From JBOGED01 sp050743625 (lineage in GTDB: Bacteria > Actinomycetota > Nitriliruptoria > Euzebyales > Egibacteraceae), in contig JBOGED010000407.1 in the NCBI GenBank assembly GCA_050743625.1, positions 1-34,641 on the forward strand: a DNA stretch of 34,641 bases, in the 5' to 3' direction. A model generated the notes under the pieces. That model was given only the letters and a program-made list of their open reading frames with translations, was not told the DNA's origin and searched no databases. Shown here in pieces: positions 16,516 through 26,589 of this stretch (positions are counted from its first letter, which is position 1; each line of letters opens with the position of its first letter). A program made the translations under genes and the position numbers.

Positions 16516-16650
16516 CCTGCACTGTGCAGAGTTATGCCGGTATCCCGGCATTAGTCCGCACAGCAGCTCATGCCGGCTGGCGCCGCACCCCTTGAAGATG
16601 AGAATCCGGCAAACCGGGCGACGTGCCGCCGATTCTCATCTCAGTGCAGG
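16516..16650. repeat. Nested inverted repeats between convergent genes
   Basis: CCTGCACTG (16516-16524) and CAGTGCAGG (16642-16650) form a 9-bp outer inverted repeat. Inside are ATGCCGG-TATC-CCGGCAT (16534-16551), a perfect 7-bp hairpin with 4-nt loop, and AGATGAGAATC (16596-16606) with GATTCTCATCT (16631-16641), an 11-bp repeat. CTGCAC-T-GTGCAG (16517-16529) is also palindromic. The region lies between the ends of holA and the HAD-GNAT gene, so the hairpins may terminate both. Confidence 0.7.
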
Positions 16651-16660
16651 AAATAGGCGC

Positions 16661-16704
16661 GAGCTCCGGGGCCGCGAGCTCAGGGGCCGTGAGCTCAGTG
16701 CCGC
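16661..16704. repeat. Three tandem 15-bp GC-rich repeats
   Basis: Units GAGCTCCGGGGCCGC (16661-16675), GAGCTCAGGGGCCGT (16676-16690) and GAGCTCAGTGCCGC (16691-16704) follow each other directly, ending just before the stop of the HAD-GNAT gene. No function is evident. Confidence 0.8.
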
Positions 16705-16708
16705 GAGA

Positions 16709-17947
16709 TTAAGGCAACCGTTTGCGGCGCAACGTCAGCGGGGGACCTTGGTCGTAGCCAAGTTCGTCCCAGAAGGCGATGGCGGCCTCCCTCGCGTCGC
16801 GGACGAGGACGTTCACCGCCGGGGTGCCACGCGCGGTGAGGCGGCGCTCCGCCTCGGCAACCAGCAGCCAACCGAGGCGCTGGCGGCGGGCGGTGGGATG
16901 GATGGCCAAGCGTTGCAGCCAGCCGTGGCGCCCGTCGAAGCTGGCGAGCAGGACGCCGGCTACTTGGCCGGATTGCTCGGCGACCAAGACAAGGTCAGGA
17001 TCGTGACCCAGCGCAACGGCGAGATCTCGCCTCGGCTGGGATGTGGGTCCGAGCATTCCCGCGAGCTCCCACAGCTCCACGATCACGTCGGTGTCGGCCG
17101 CGGTGGCGTTGCGCACACGGGGACCGGCGGAGGCGGCTACCAGAGGCGGAGGCTCCAAGAGGCCACGCACGTCGCCCAGAATCCACGTGGGGCGGGGTGT
17201 GACCGTGTCGGCGTCCCCCGAGGCCGTGATGCCGGTCAGCACGAGCGCGGTGTCCCAGCCCAACGCAGCGGCGCCGGCGACATCGGTATCGGGCCGATCG
17301 CCGACCATGAGGAGCCGATCACCGCCTACGCGAGCGGCGATCGCGCGGAAAACGGCAGGGTATGGCTTCCCCGCGATCTCGGGGTTCCGGCCAGTCGCGG
17401 CGACCAGGGCGGCGACCGCAGCGCCGTTACCGGGCCACGGGCCCTCGTCCGCGGGGTACGAGGCGTCGATGTTCGTGGCCACGAAGTGGGCACCGCGCGA
17501 CAGGGCCAGCGTGGCCCGCCGCAGGTCGTCCCAGACCAGCTCCCGATCCCACCCGACGACGACCACCTCGGCCTCGGCGGGCTCGCGGACGAGCGCACAG
17601 CCGCGGTCGAGCAGCGCCCGTTTGAGTCCGTCCATGCCGATGACCAGGCAACGGGAGCCCGGCTTTACCAGCTCGGCCGCGGCGAGCGCGGACGTCACGA
17701 TCTCGTCCGGTGAGGCGTCGATACCCGCGTCGGCCATGGTTGCGGCGAGGGCCGACGGCGTACGCGACGCGTTGTTGGTCACGAACCCGAGCGGTATCCC
17801 GCGCTCCCTGAGGGTCGAGAGCGTTTCCGTGGCTCCAGGGATGGCGGTGTCGAAGCGCAAGAGCACGCCGTCGATGTCGAACACGATCCCGGCGTAACGG
17901 TCATACAACGGAACGGCGCCCGAGTGGGCGCCGCGCGTGCTCGACAT
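16709..17947 (-). CDS. HAD-IIA phosphatase fused to GNAT acetyltransferase domain
   Basis: 412 residues. The N-terminal two thirds is a NagD/PGP-type HAD hydrolase: DIDGVL (24-29) with both catalytic Asp, FVTNNASRTP as motif II, GKPYPAVFRAI with the motif III Lys, and MVGDRPDTDVAGAAALG as motif IV. The C-terminal part (about 275-412) is a GNAT fold with RLAIHPTARRQRLGWLLVAEAE, the acetyl-CoA loop, and NVLVRDAREAAIAFWDELGY. Mycobacterial Rv1692, a glycerol-3-phosphate phosphatase, has a comparable HAD plus GNAT-like build, so a role in removing a toxic or surplus phosphate ester is a reasonable guess. The substrate of the GNAT part is unknown. The start lies 15 bp after the rpsT stop, so the two genes are probably cotranscribed. 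No clear ribosome site precedes the ATG. Confidence 0.9.
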   Translation of the reverse strand: MSSTRGAHSGAVPLYDRYAGIVFDIDGVLLRFDTAIPGATETLSTLRERGIPLGFVTNNASRTPSALAATMADAGIDASPDEIVTSALAAAELVKPGSRCLVIGMDGLKRALLDRGCALVREPAEAEVVVVGWDRELVWDDLRRATLALSRGAHFVATNIDASYPADEGPWPGNGAAVAALVAATGRNPEIAGKPYPAVFRAIAARVGGDRLLMVGDRPDTDVAGAAALGWDTALVLTGITASGDADTVTPRPTWILGDVRGLLEPPPLVAASAGPRVRNATAADTDVIVELWELAGMLGPTSQPRRDLAVALGHDPDLVLVAEQSGQVAGVLLASFDGRHGWLQRLAIHPTARRQRLGWLLVAEAERRLTARGTPAVNVLVRDAREAAIAFWDELGYDQGPPLTLRRKRLP

Positions 17948-17962
17948 GGAAGATCTACAGGG

Positions 17963-18223
17963 TCAGAGCGAGTTGAGCCGCTGCGCCATCTTCGACTTGT
18001 GGTTCGCGGCAAAGTTCCGGTGGACGACGCCCTCGGCGGCGGCCTTGTCGAGCCGCTTCCCGGCGGCGCGGCAGGCCTGCTCGGCGTCGTCGCGGTTGCC
18101 GGCCTCGGCGGCGGCCCGGAACTTTTTCAGGTACGTCTTGAGCCCGCTGCGTACCGACTTGTTGTGGAGGCGGCGCCGCTCGTTCTGGCGGTTGCGCTTG
18201 ATCTGGCTGGCAATGTTGGCCAT
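17963..18223 (-). CDS. rpsT: 30S ribosomal protein S20
   Basis: 86 residues, small and highly basic, with the S20 opening MANIASQIKRNRQNERRRLH and the three-helix pattern NKSVRSGLKTYLKKFRAA ... AAAEGVVHRNFAANHKSKMA ending in NSL. S20 is a primary binder of 16S rRNA in the small subunit. The frame extends far upstream antisense to lepA, but homology and the ATG at 18223 fix the start. GAGAGGG lies about 11 nt upstream, a rather long spacing. It is divergent from lepA, the usual arrangement in this gene block. Confidence 0.97.
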   Translation of the reverse strand: MANIASQIKRNRQNERRRLHNKSVRSGLKTYLKKFRAAAEAGNRDDAEQACRAAGKRLDKAAAEGVVHRNFAANHKSKMAQRLNSL

Positions 18224-18355
18224 GAACTGTATGTCCCTCTCGCGTGACGAAGAGTGCCCGGATGATGGAGGTGAGGTCGGAGTGTAGCATCGGCGGCAGC
18301 GGCGCCCGAGTGATGGCGACCGTCCCTTCACTTTTCCTTTTTGGGTGCCTGCTGG
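18224..18355. promoter_or_regulatory. Divergent rpsT/lepA promoter region
   Basis: On the minus strand TGCTACACT, an extended -10 box with TACACT complementary to 18281-18286, is placed to drive rpsT about 58 nt from its start. No equally clear promoter for lepA was found; the sequence before it is a pyrimidine-rich run (CTTTTCCTTTTT). Confidence 0.45.
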
Positions 18356-20185
<1,830 letters not shown>

Positions 20186-20188
20186 GGT

Positions 20189-21313
20189 GTGCAGAAACCC
20201 GGCATCTACCTGCACATCCCGTTTTGCGCGCACCGCTGCCACTACTGCGACTTCAACACCTACGCAGGGCTAGACGGCCTCATACCCCGCTACGTCGCGG
20301 CGCTGCGCGCCGACTTGCGCAGGATCGCGGCGTCGGGGCCACCCGGCGCGCAGTGGCCGGAGTTTGGCTCGATCTTCGTTGGCGGTGGGACGCCGACCAT
20401 GCTGCCTGCCGCTGACCTCGCGGGCGTGCTGCGGCTGGTCGCGGAGGTCCTCCCGGTGGCGCCGGACGCCGAGGTCACGGTGGAGGCCAACCCTGAGACC
20501 GTCACGGAGGAGGAGATGTCCACGCTCGTCGAGGCCGGCATGAACCGGCTGTCGATGGGCGCGCAGTCGTTCGTCCCACACGTACTCGCGGCATTGGGCC
20601 GCCGACACGACGCCGAGCGGCCTCTTCGCGCGCTGGCCAGCGCCCGCGCCGCGGGGGTGCGTCGCCTGAACCTCGACCTCATCTACGGCACCCCCGGCGA
20701 GCGGGATGAGGACTGGCAGGCGAGCCTGGAGACCGTCCTGCGAACCGGAGTCGCGCACGTCTCCGCGTACGCCCTCACGGTCGAGCCTGCGACGGAGTAC
20801 GCGGCGCGCATCCGCGCTGGCCTGGCGATCCCCCCCGACGAGGACGTGCAGGCAGACCGCATGGCCGAGGCGGACCACGTGTTGACCGCCGCCGGCCTCC
20901 GCCGGTACGAGGTCTCGAACTGGGCGCGCCCGGGCGAGGAGTGCCGCCACAACCTCGTCTACTGGCGGGGTGGCGACTGGCTGGGGGTCGGAGCTGGCGC
21001 GCACGGGCACTGGGCCGGGCGCCGCTGGTGGAGCCTGCGCTCGCCCGCGCGCTACGCCGACGCCGCGCTGGCCGGGGACGACACCACCGCCGGAGACGAG
21101 ACCCTGGACGACTCGGGACGCCGCGCCGAGCGCTTGATGCTCGGCCTCCGGCTGGCGGAGGGCGTGGAGGTGGCCGCCGTCGAGCCTGTCGATCTCACCC
21201 AGATGCGCCGCCTTGGCGACGCGGGGCTGGTCGAGGTCGACGGCGAGAGGCTCCGCCTCACGGACAAGGGTTGGCCGTTGGCGAACGCGATCACGCTCCG
21301 GCTGCTCACGTAA
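20189..21313 (+). CDS. hemW: Radical SAM haem chaperone HemW
   Basis: 374 residues. The radical SAM motif C13-AHR-C17-HY-C20 is followed by DFNTY, as in HemW; oxygen-independent coproporphyrinogen oxidase HemN has a further Cys right after this motif and different N-terminal residues. FVGGGTPTML, VEANPETVT, GAQSF, NLDLIYGTPGE and VSAYALTVEPAT follow in the usual order, and the C-terminal HemN_C part ends with the winged-helix-like GLVEVDGERLRLTDKGWPL. HemW carries haem to membrane targets; older annotations call it coproporphyrinogen oxidase. The GTG start lies 3 bp past the lepA stop with AGGAG 6 nt upstream, so it is cotranscribed with lepA. Confidence 0.95.
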   Translation: MQKPGIYLHIPFCAHRCHYCDFNTYAGLDGLIPRYVAALRADLRRIAASGPPGAQWPEFGSIFVGGGTPTMLPAADLAGVLRLVAEVLPVAPDAEVTVEANPETVTEEEMSTLVEAGMNRLSMGAQSFVPHVLAALGRRHDAERPLRALASARAAGVRRLNLDLIYGTPGERDEDWQASLETVLRTGVAHVSAYALTVEPATEYAARIRAGLAIPPDEDVQADRMAEADHVLTAAGLRRYEVSNWARPGEECRHNLVYWRGGDWLGVGAGAHGHWAGRRWWSLRSPARYADAALAGDDTTAGDETLDDSGRRAERLMLGLRLAEGVEVAAVEPVDLTQMRRLGDAGLVEVDGERLRLTDKGWPLANAITLRLLT

Positions 21314-21379
21314 GCCGTCCAACCACGCGATACCATCGAATCGACCCTGACGCGCCCCCAGCGGCGAAGGAGGTGACCG

Positions 21380-22432
21380 GTGCGGGTCTTGGACGATCGG
21401 AAAGCGGCGATCCTTGAGGCGATCGTCCGTGACTACGTGCGTGGTGGCGAGCCCGTCGGGTCGAAGCGGTTGGTCGACGAGTGGAACCTCGGCGTTTCGG
21501 CGGCGACGGTGCGTGCGGAGATGTCCGCGCTGGAGGACGCGGGGTACATCACCCACCCGCACACGTCGGCGGGCAGGATCCCGACCGATCTCGGCTACCG
21601 GTACTTTGTCGACTCGCTGCGGGGAACGAGCGCGCCTGTGCTTACCGCTGACCAGCGGCATGCGCTGGAGGGCCTGCTCCTCGGCTCCGCGGACATCGAA
21701 GAGCTGCTCCGCCGCGCGTCGATGGTCTTGTCCCGGGTGACGCGCTTCGCGGCGTTGGTCGCCGCACCGCGGCTCGATCGCAGTAGGATCCGGCATATCG
21801 AGCTGGTGCAACTCGGCCCACAGAGCGTTCTCGCCGTGATGATCGCCGAGACCGGGCGGGTCGAGAAACGACTTCTCGACCTTGACGCGGCAGTGGCCGA
21901 CCACGACGTGCAACGTGCCCGTCATGCGGTGAACGAGGCCGCCGTCGGGTTGCGGACCGACCAGGCGCCCGAGGTGATCAGCGGCTTGGCCGCCGGTGCT
22001 CCACCCGAGGTGCGTGGGCTCGTCGAGGCCGTCGCCGAGGCGGTCCGGAGGGGTCTCGCCGGTGGTCAAGCCGGCTTCGACCAGGTGTTCGTCGGTGGCA
22101 CATCGAATATCGCCATTGGGTATTTCAACCGCCTCGAAGAGGTCAAGCAGGTCTACGAGACGCTCGAGGAGCAGGTGGTCGTGTTACGGGTGTTACGCGA
22201 GGCGCTCGCACAAGACGACCCGGGCGTCCGCATTGGCGGCGAGCTCCCGCTGGTCGAGCTTGCCGCGTGCTCAATCGTCGCGGCCAGCTTCGAGGCCACG
22301 GAGGACGCGGTCGGCTCGGTGGGCGTGCTCGGCCCGACGCGAATGGACTACCCGCGGACCCTCGCGGCCGTTCAGGCGGTAGCCTCGTCTCTCGAGAAGG
22401 CCCTCGCCGAGATGACCGGCGGATCAGGATAG
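21380..22432 (+). CDS. hrcA: Heat-inducible transcription repressor HrcA
   Basis: 350 residues. The N-terminal winged helix (RKAAILEAIVRDYVRGGEPVGSKRL, VSAATVRAEMSALEDAGYI, HPHTSAGRIPTDLGYRYFVD) is the HrcA signature. A GAF-like dimer and effector domain follows. HrcA binds CIRCE operators and represses groEL and often its own operon. I found no CIRCE inverted repeat (TTAGCACTC type) in the 66 bp upstream. The GTG start is fixed by a near-perfect Shine-Dalgarno AAGGAGGTGA about 6 nt before it, the strongest in the window. dnaJ follows after 23 bp, giving the standard hrcA-dnaJ pair. Confidence 0.96.
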   Translation: MRVLDDRKAAILEAIVRDYVRGGEPVGSKRLVDEWNLGVSAATVRAEMSALEDAGYITHPHTSAGRIPTDLGYRYFVDSLRGTSAPVLTADQRHALEGLLLGSADIEELLRRASMVLSRVTRFAALVAAPRLDRSRIRHIELVQLGPQSVLAVMIAETGRVEKRLLDLDAAVADHDVQRARHAVNEAAVGLRTDQAPEVISGLAAGAPPEVRGLVEAVAEAVRRGLAGGQAGFDQVFVGGTSNIAIGYFNRLEEVKQVYETLEEQVVVLRVLREALAQDDPGVRIGGELPLVELAACSIVAASFEATEDAVGSVGVLGPTRMDYPRTLAAVQAVASSLEKALAEMTGGSG

Positions 22433-22455
22433 GACGGGGACCGGGATTGCCTGCC

Positions 22456-23577
22456 GTGCGTGACCTTTACGAGATCCTGGGCGTGACGCGGGACGCGAGT
22501 GAGGAAGACCTCAAGCGCGCCTACCGCCGCAAGGCCCGCGAAGTGCACCCTGACCAGGGCGGCGACGAAGAGTCCTTCAAGGAGCTCACCGCCGCGTACG
22601 AGGTGCTCCGCAACCCCACCGCGCGGGCGAACTACGACCGCTACGGTGACCCCCGTGGGCCAATGGGGACCGCGGGGGGGATGGGTGATCCCTTTGCGGG
22701 CTTCGGTGACCTGTCCGACCTCATCGAGACCTTTTTCGGCGGGCTGGGGGGCCGCGGTCCCCGGACCCGCGACACTCGAGGCGGCCGGGACGCGGTCATC
22801 GACGTGCGGCTCACTCTCAACGAGGCCGCCTCGGGCCTGGAGAGGGACGTCGAGGCAGTTATCCTGCGAGCCTGCCAGACGTGCGCCGGCTCGGGCGCGG
22901 CGCCCGGCACGGGCCCCGTCACCTGCGGGATGTGCCGTGGGGCGGGAGCCGTCCAGCAGGTGCGTAATAGCGTATTCGGGCAGATCGTCACCTCAGGGAC
23001 ATGCCCGACGTGCCGCGGGACCGGGCGGCGAATCACGGACCCGTGCACGACCTGCCTCGGTGAGGGCCGGCTGCGGGTCACCGAGACGATCACGGTGCCG
23101 GTTCCACAAGGGGTCGCCGATGGGACCCGGCTGCGGCTGTCAGGTCGGGGTGAGGCTGGCCGCAACGGTGGCCCAGCCGGTGACCTCTACGTGCAGATCC
23201 ACGTCCGTCCCCACGAGGTGTTCACCCGGGACGGCGACGACCTGCACTGCGAGCTGCGCGTTCCGATGGCGGCTGCCGCGCTCGGCACCCAGGTGACGCT
23301 CGAGACCTTCGATAGTGAGGAGTCGATCGACGTCCCCGCCGGTACCCAAAGCGGCGACGTCGTCACCTTGAGACGCAAAGGGATGCCACGCCTCGGTGGC
23401 GCCGGGATCCAGCGCGGCAACCTCTACGTCCACTGCCGTGTCGAGACGCCAGCCAAGCTTTCCGAAGAGGAGGCCGACCTCCTCCGCCGGTTCGCCGAGC
23501 TGCGCGGTGAGCACATCAGCGAGCACTCCCCCGTAAAGGGCCTGTTCGGCCGCCTCCGCGAAGCCTTCGGTGCGTAG
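22456..23577 (+). CDS. dnaJ: Chaperone protein DnaJ
   Basis: 373 residues, type I DnaJ. The J domain (1-64) has HPD at 31-33. A short Gly/Phe region (about 68-105) follows, then the zinc region with four CxxCxGxG-type repeats (C140/C143, C157/C160, C183/C186, C197/C200) and the two C-terminal substrate-binding domains (VPVPQGVADGTRLRLSGRGE, RNGGPAGDLYVQIHV). DnaJ stimulates DnaK ATPase and presents unfolded proteins. The frame is open upstream into hrcA; GTG 22456 begins the J domain (VRDLYEILGV), and TTG 22447 is an alternative nearer to a GGGGACC ribosome site. A strong hairpin begins 20 bp after the stop. Confidence 0.95.
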   Translation: MRDLYEILGVTRDASEEDLKRAYRRKAREVHPDQGGDEESFKELTAAYEVLRNPTARANYDRYGDPRGPMGTAGGMGDPFAGFGDLSDLIETFFGGLGGRGPRTRDTRGGRDAVIDVRLTLNEAASGLERDVEAVILRACQTCAGSGAAPGTGPVTCGMCRGAGAVQQVRNSVFGQIVTSGTCPTCRGTGRRITDPCTTCLGEGRLRVTETITVPVPQGVADGTRLRLSGRGEAGRNGGPAGDLYVQIHVRPHEVFTRDGDDLHCELRVPMAAAALGTQVTLETFDSEESIDVPAGTQSGDVVTLRRKGMPRLGGAGIQRGNLYVHCRVETPAKLSEEEADLLRRFAELRGEHISEHSPVKGLFGRLREAFGA

Positions 23578-23597
23578 CGTTGAGAAACGGGTCACAC

Positions 23598-23631
23598 TGC
23601 AGCTTTCCTCCGGATACGGAGGAAAGCTGCA
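23598..23631. terminator. Perfect 15-bp hairpin with GATA loop after dnaJ
   Basis: TGCAGCTTTCCTCCG (23598-23612), loop GATA, and its exact complement CGGAGGAAAGCTGCA (23617-23631). There is no T-run. It lies 20 bp after the dnaJ stop and should end or attenuate the hrcA-dnaJ transcript before rsmE. A near copy of the right arm (ATGCGGAGGAAAACTGC, 15 of 17 matching) recurs at 23676-23692. Confidence 0.75.
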
Positions 23632-23740
23632 AGTCAAAACCAGCGCGCCCGCCGGAGGACGCAACAATCCCGCGTATGCGGAGGAAAACTGCGCCTTCCT
23701 GGCACGCGGTCGGGACTGGCGTATCCGCGCGGCCATCCAG

Positions 23741-24472
23741 GTGAAAGGGCCGCACTTCTTCGTCGATCCGGGCGACGTCGACGGCGACTTCGCGGCGTTG
23801 CGTGGGGACGACGCGCGGCACCTCACCGTCGTGCGCCGCGTGAGCCCCGGTGAGGCGATAAGCCTGTCGGACGGTGCCGGTCGGTGCTGGCAGGCGCGGG
23901 TGGTTGAGGTTACGCCTACCGAGGTCCAGCTCCGCTTGGAGGCCCAGCTTCACGTGGGCCGGCCTCGCCCGCGGCTGTGCGTTGTCCATGCGCTGCCGAA
24001 GGGACGGAAGCTCGACGATGTCGTCCAGCGCCTCGTCGAGATCGGGGTTGACGAGATCGTCCCCGTCCATTCGGCTCGCAGCGACGTGCGCCTTCCGCCC
24101 GCCAGGGCGGCCAAGGCGGTCATGCGCTGGCGGGCGGTTGCGCGGGAGGCGGCGAAGCAGAGCCGCCGCGCCTGGCTTCCAGAGATCGCCGAGGTAGGGC
24201 ATTGGGCCGAAGCGTTCGGCGCAGCGAGCAGCGGCGTGTGCTGCTGGGAGGAGGCGACGAGGCCGCTGAGTGACCTCTGGCCACTCGGCAACGCCGACGA
24301 GATCGCCGGCCAGATTGTCTTGGCGATCGGTCCTGAAGGAGGCTTGACGCCGGACGAGGTCACCGCGACCGGCCTTCCCCACGCGTCCCTCGGTCCCACG
24401 ATCCTCCGGACGGACACCGCCGCGCTGGTCGCGGCCAGCATCGTGCTCCACCGGCTTGGCCGGCTTGGATAG
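23741..24472 (+). CDS. rsmE: 16S rRNA m3U1498 methyltransferase RsmE
   Basis: 243 residues. The N-terminal PUA-like part (GPHFFVDP ... DDARHLTVVRRVSPGEAISLSDG) and the SPOUT methyltransferase core (KLDDVVQRLVEIGVDEIVPV, REAAKQSRRAWLPEI, IGPEGGLTPDEV, LGPTILRTDTAALVA) match RsmE, which methylates U1498 (E. coli numbering) of 16S rRNA with SAM. The frame opens at 23570, but that start would place the dnaJ hairpin inside the gene and add about 57 unrelated residues, so I use GTG 23741 where homology begins. No ribosome site precedes it. It follows dnaJ as in other actinobacteria and its stop is 1 bp before the next start. Confidence 0.93.
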   Translation: MKGPHFFVDPGDVDGDFAALRGDDARHLTVVRRVSPGEAISLSDGAGRCWQARVVEVTPTEVQLRLEAQLHVGRPRPRLCVVHALPKGRKLDDVVQRLVEIGVDEIVPVHSARSDVRLPPARAAKAVMRWRAVAREAAKQSRRAWLPEIAEVGHWAEAFGAASSGVCCWEEATRPLSDLWPLGNADEIAGQIVLAIGPEGGLTPDEVTATGLPHASLGPTILRTDTAALVAASIVLHRLGRLG

Positions 24473-24473
24473 C

Positions 24474-26525
24474 GTGAGCCTGGCCTACCCACCCGCGCGC
24501 ATCGCCGATGTGGTGGACGACTTCCATGGCAAGAAGATCGCCGATCCGTACCGATGGCTCGAGGACACGGGTGCGCCTGAGGTGGCGGAGTGGATCGCCG
24601 CGCAGAACGCGTTGACCGAGTCTTGGCTCGCTGAGGTGCCGGCGAGGGAGGCAATCCGCGGGCGGTTGACCGAACTGTGGAACCATCCAAGAGCGGGGGC
24701 GCCGTGGCGGCGGGGGCGGCGTTGGTTCCAGCTGCGCAACACGGGTCTCGAGGACCAGGACGTCTTGTGGACGATGGCAGTGCCAGACGAGGAGGGCCGG
24801 GTCCTGATGGACCCCAACACGCTGTCAGCGGATGGCACCATCTCGCTGGCTGCCGCGGTCCCGAGCGCGGATGGCAGCCTGCTCGCCTATGCGACGAGCA
24901 CCGCTGGCTCGGACTGGATGACCTGGCGTGTGCGCGATGTGGAGACAGGCGAAGAGCACAACGACGTGCTCCAGTGGTCGAAGTTCTCCCGCGCTGCGTG
25001 GACCCATGACAACCTTGGCTTCTTTTATTCCGTGTACGACCCACCCCCCGAAGGCGTGGCGGGAAACCAGCGCAACCTCGGTCAGCGGCTGCACTACCAT
25101 CGGCTGGGCGACGCGCAGGACGCCGATCGGATCGTCATCGCTTGGCCGGACGAGCCCGAATGGGGCTTTGGCGCGACCGTCACGACGGACGGGCGCTGGC
25201 TGCTGATCAACGTCTGGCGAGGCACCGAGCCGCGGAGCCGGCTATGGATCGCCGATCTCGCTCCAGTGGAGGCGCCGCGACCCCTGGTCGACGAGTTTGA
25301 CGCCAGCTACCGCTTCATCGGCAGTGACGGCGACGTGTTGTATCTCCTTACCGACCTCGACGCGCCGCTGTTCAGGATTATGGCGGTCGACGTCTACCAG
25401 CCCAAGCGAGTTCATTGGCGAGAGGTCGTCCCCCAGGCCACTGAGCGGCTAGAGGGCGCTCGGCTGGTCGGCGGCCAGCTCGTGACCTTGTACCTGCGGG
25501 AGGCGAGCCACCGGATCCGGCTCTTCGCGCTGGATGGAACGGAGGGCCCGCAGGTGCCGCTCGACGGGCGGGTTTCGGTCGGCGCCTTGACGGGGCGGGA
25601 GGACGACCGGCAGTTCTTCTTCACGTCGGTCGGCTTCACCCGCTCGAGCCGAGTGGAGCGCCACGACCTCGACAGTCGCGAGACCGTCACGATCCGTGAG
25701 CCGGGAGTGGCGATCCACGGGCACACCGCCGACCAGGTGCTCGTGGCGAGCAAGGACGGCACGCGGGTACCGATGTTCCTCGTGCACCGCGACGGCCTTG
25801 AGCCGGGGAGCGACCTGCCGACCCTGCTGTACGGCTACGGCGGGTTCGACATCTCGGTTGCCCCATCCTGCTTGCGCTCCTGGCTTGTGTGGCTCGAGCT
25901 GGGCGGGTTGCTCGCTGTCGCGAACCTGCGCGGCGGGGGCGAGTACGGCAAAGCATGGCACGACGCCGGGCGCCTAGCGAACAAGCAGAACTGCTTCGAC
26001 GACTTCATCGCGTGCGCGGAATGGCTCGTGAGCGCGGGGTGGACCCGCACTGGGCGCCTCGCGATCAGCGGCAAATCGAACGGTGGCCTCCTTGTCGGCG
26101 CGTGTATGACGCAACGGCCTGACCTGTTCGGCGCCTGTGTGCCTGAGGTCGGCGTGCTCGACATGCTGCGGTTCCACCTGTTCACGATCGGGTGGGCGTG
26201 GACCAGCGATTACGGCGACCCGGGCGATCCCGCGCAGTTCGAGACCCTTCTCGCGTACTCGCCGCTGCACAACACCCGGCCAGGCATTGCCTACCCGCCC
26301 ACCCTGGTCGTGACCGGCGACCACGACGATCGCGTCGTCCCCGGGCACTCCCTGAAGTTCGCCGCGGCGCTTCAGGCCGCGCAAGGCGGGGACAGCCCCG
26401 TGCTCATGCGCGTGGAGACCTCCGCGGGCCACGGCCACGGCACCTCCACAAGCAAGCTGATCGCCCAACGCGCCGACGTCCTCGCCTTCCTCTGCCGAGC
26501 GCTCGACGTGCCTTTCAGGTCATAG
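24474..26525 (+). CDS. Prolyl oligopeptidase, family S9A
   Basis: 683 residues, the usual length for cytosolic prolyl oligopeptidases. The N-terminal DVVDDFHGKKIADPYRWLED is the family opening; a seven-bladed propeller (about 70-400) follows, then the alpha/beta-hydrolase domain. The catalytic triad is Ser535 in SGKSNGG (family form G-x-S-x-G-G), an Asp within DHDDRVVP (616-623) and His653 in SAGHGHG. LRGGGEYGKAWH is the conserved oxyanion-side segment. No signal peptide, so it probably cleaves proline-containing peptides in the cytoplasm. GTG 24474 is 1 bp past the rsmE stop; a TTG at 24456 would overlap rsmE. The gene is not a standard member of the hrcA-dnaJ-rsmE block. It ends 4 bp before a very long hairpin. 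Confidence 0.95.
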   Translation: MSLAYPPARIADVVDDFHGKKIADPYRWLEDTGAPEVAEWIAAQNALTESWLAEVPAREAIRGRLTELWNHPRAGAPWRRGRRWFQLRNTGLEDQDVLWTMAVPDEEGRVLMDPNTLSADGTISLAAAVPSADGSLLAYATSTAGSDWMTWRVRDVETGEEHNDVLQWSKFSRAAWTHDNLGFFYSVYDPPPEGVAGNQRNLGQRLHYHRLGDAQDADRIVIAWPDEPEWGFGATVTTDGRWLLINVWRGTEPRSRLWIADLAPVEAPRPLVDEFDASYRFIGSDGDVLYLLTDLDAPLFRIMAVDVYQPKRVHWREVVPQATERLEGARLVGGQLVTLYLREASHRIRLFALDGTEGPQVPLDGRVSVGALTGREDDRQFFFTSVGFTRSSRVERHDLDSRETVTIREPGVAIHGHTADQVLVASKDGTRVPMFLVHRDGLEPGSDLPTLLYGYGGFDISVAPSCLRSWLVWLELGGLLAVANLRGGGEYGKAWHDAGRLANKQNCFDDFIACAEWLVSAGWTRTGRLAISGKSNGGLLVGACMTQRPDLFGACVPEVGVLDMLRFHLFTIGWAWTSDYGDPGDPAQFETLLAYSPLHNTRPGIAYPPTLVVTGDHDDRVVPGHSLKFAAALQAAQGGDSPVLMRVETSAGHGHGTSTSKLIAQRADVLAFLCRALDVPFRS

Positions 26526-26529
26526 ATGG

Positions 26530-26579
26530 CCTTATGGCCAGGAAACGGCACGCATACGTGCCGTTTCCTGGCCATAAGG
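26530..26579. terminator. Perfect 23-bp hairpin with CATA loop after the prolyl oligopeptidase gene
   Basis: The left arm 26530-26552 (begins CCTTATGGCC, ends GGCACG) and the right arm 26557-26579 are exact complements around the loop CATA; a G-T pair would extend the stem by one. No T-tract follows. The stem starts 4 bp after the stop codon and ends 10 bp before the next gene. Confidence 0.8.
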
Positions 26580-26589
26580 TCGGACGGTG

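Noticed and set aside
16516..16704. CRISPR array
   Set aside because: The repeats are directly tandem or inverted, with no evenly spaced unique spacers and no cas genes.
21314..21379. CIRCE operator upstream of hrcA
   Set aside because: Only a short imperfect CGAT repeat was seen; no 9-bp inverted repeat with 9-bp spacer resembling TTAGCACTC-N9-GAGTGCTAA.
20270..22069. 599-residue minus-strand frame antisense to hemW and hrcA
   Set aside because: It spans two well-supported genes on the plus strand and has mirror-frame composition without any motif.
23570..23740. Upstream extension of rsmE starting inside the dnaJ stop region
   Set aside because: The added residues have no similarity to RsmE and would encode across a perfect 15-bp hairpin; homology begins at 23741.
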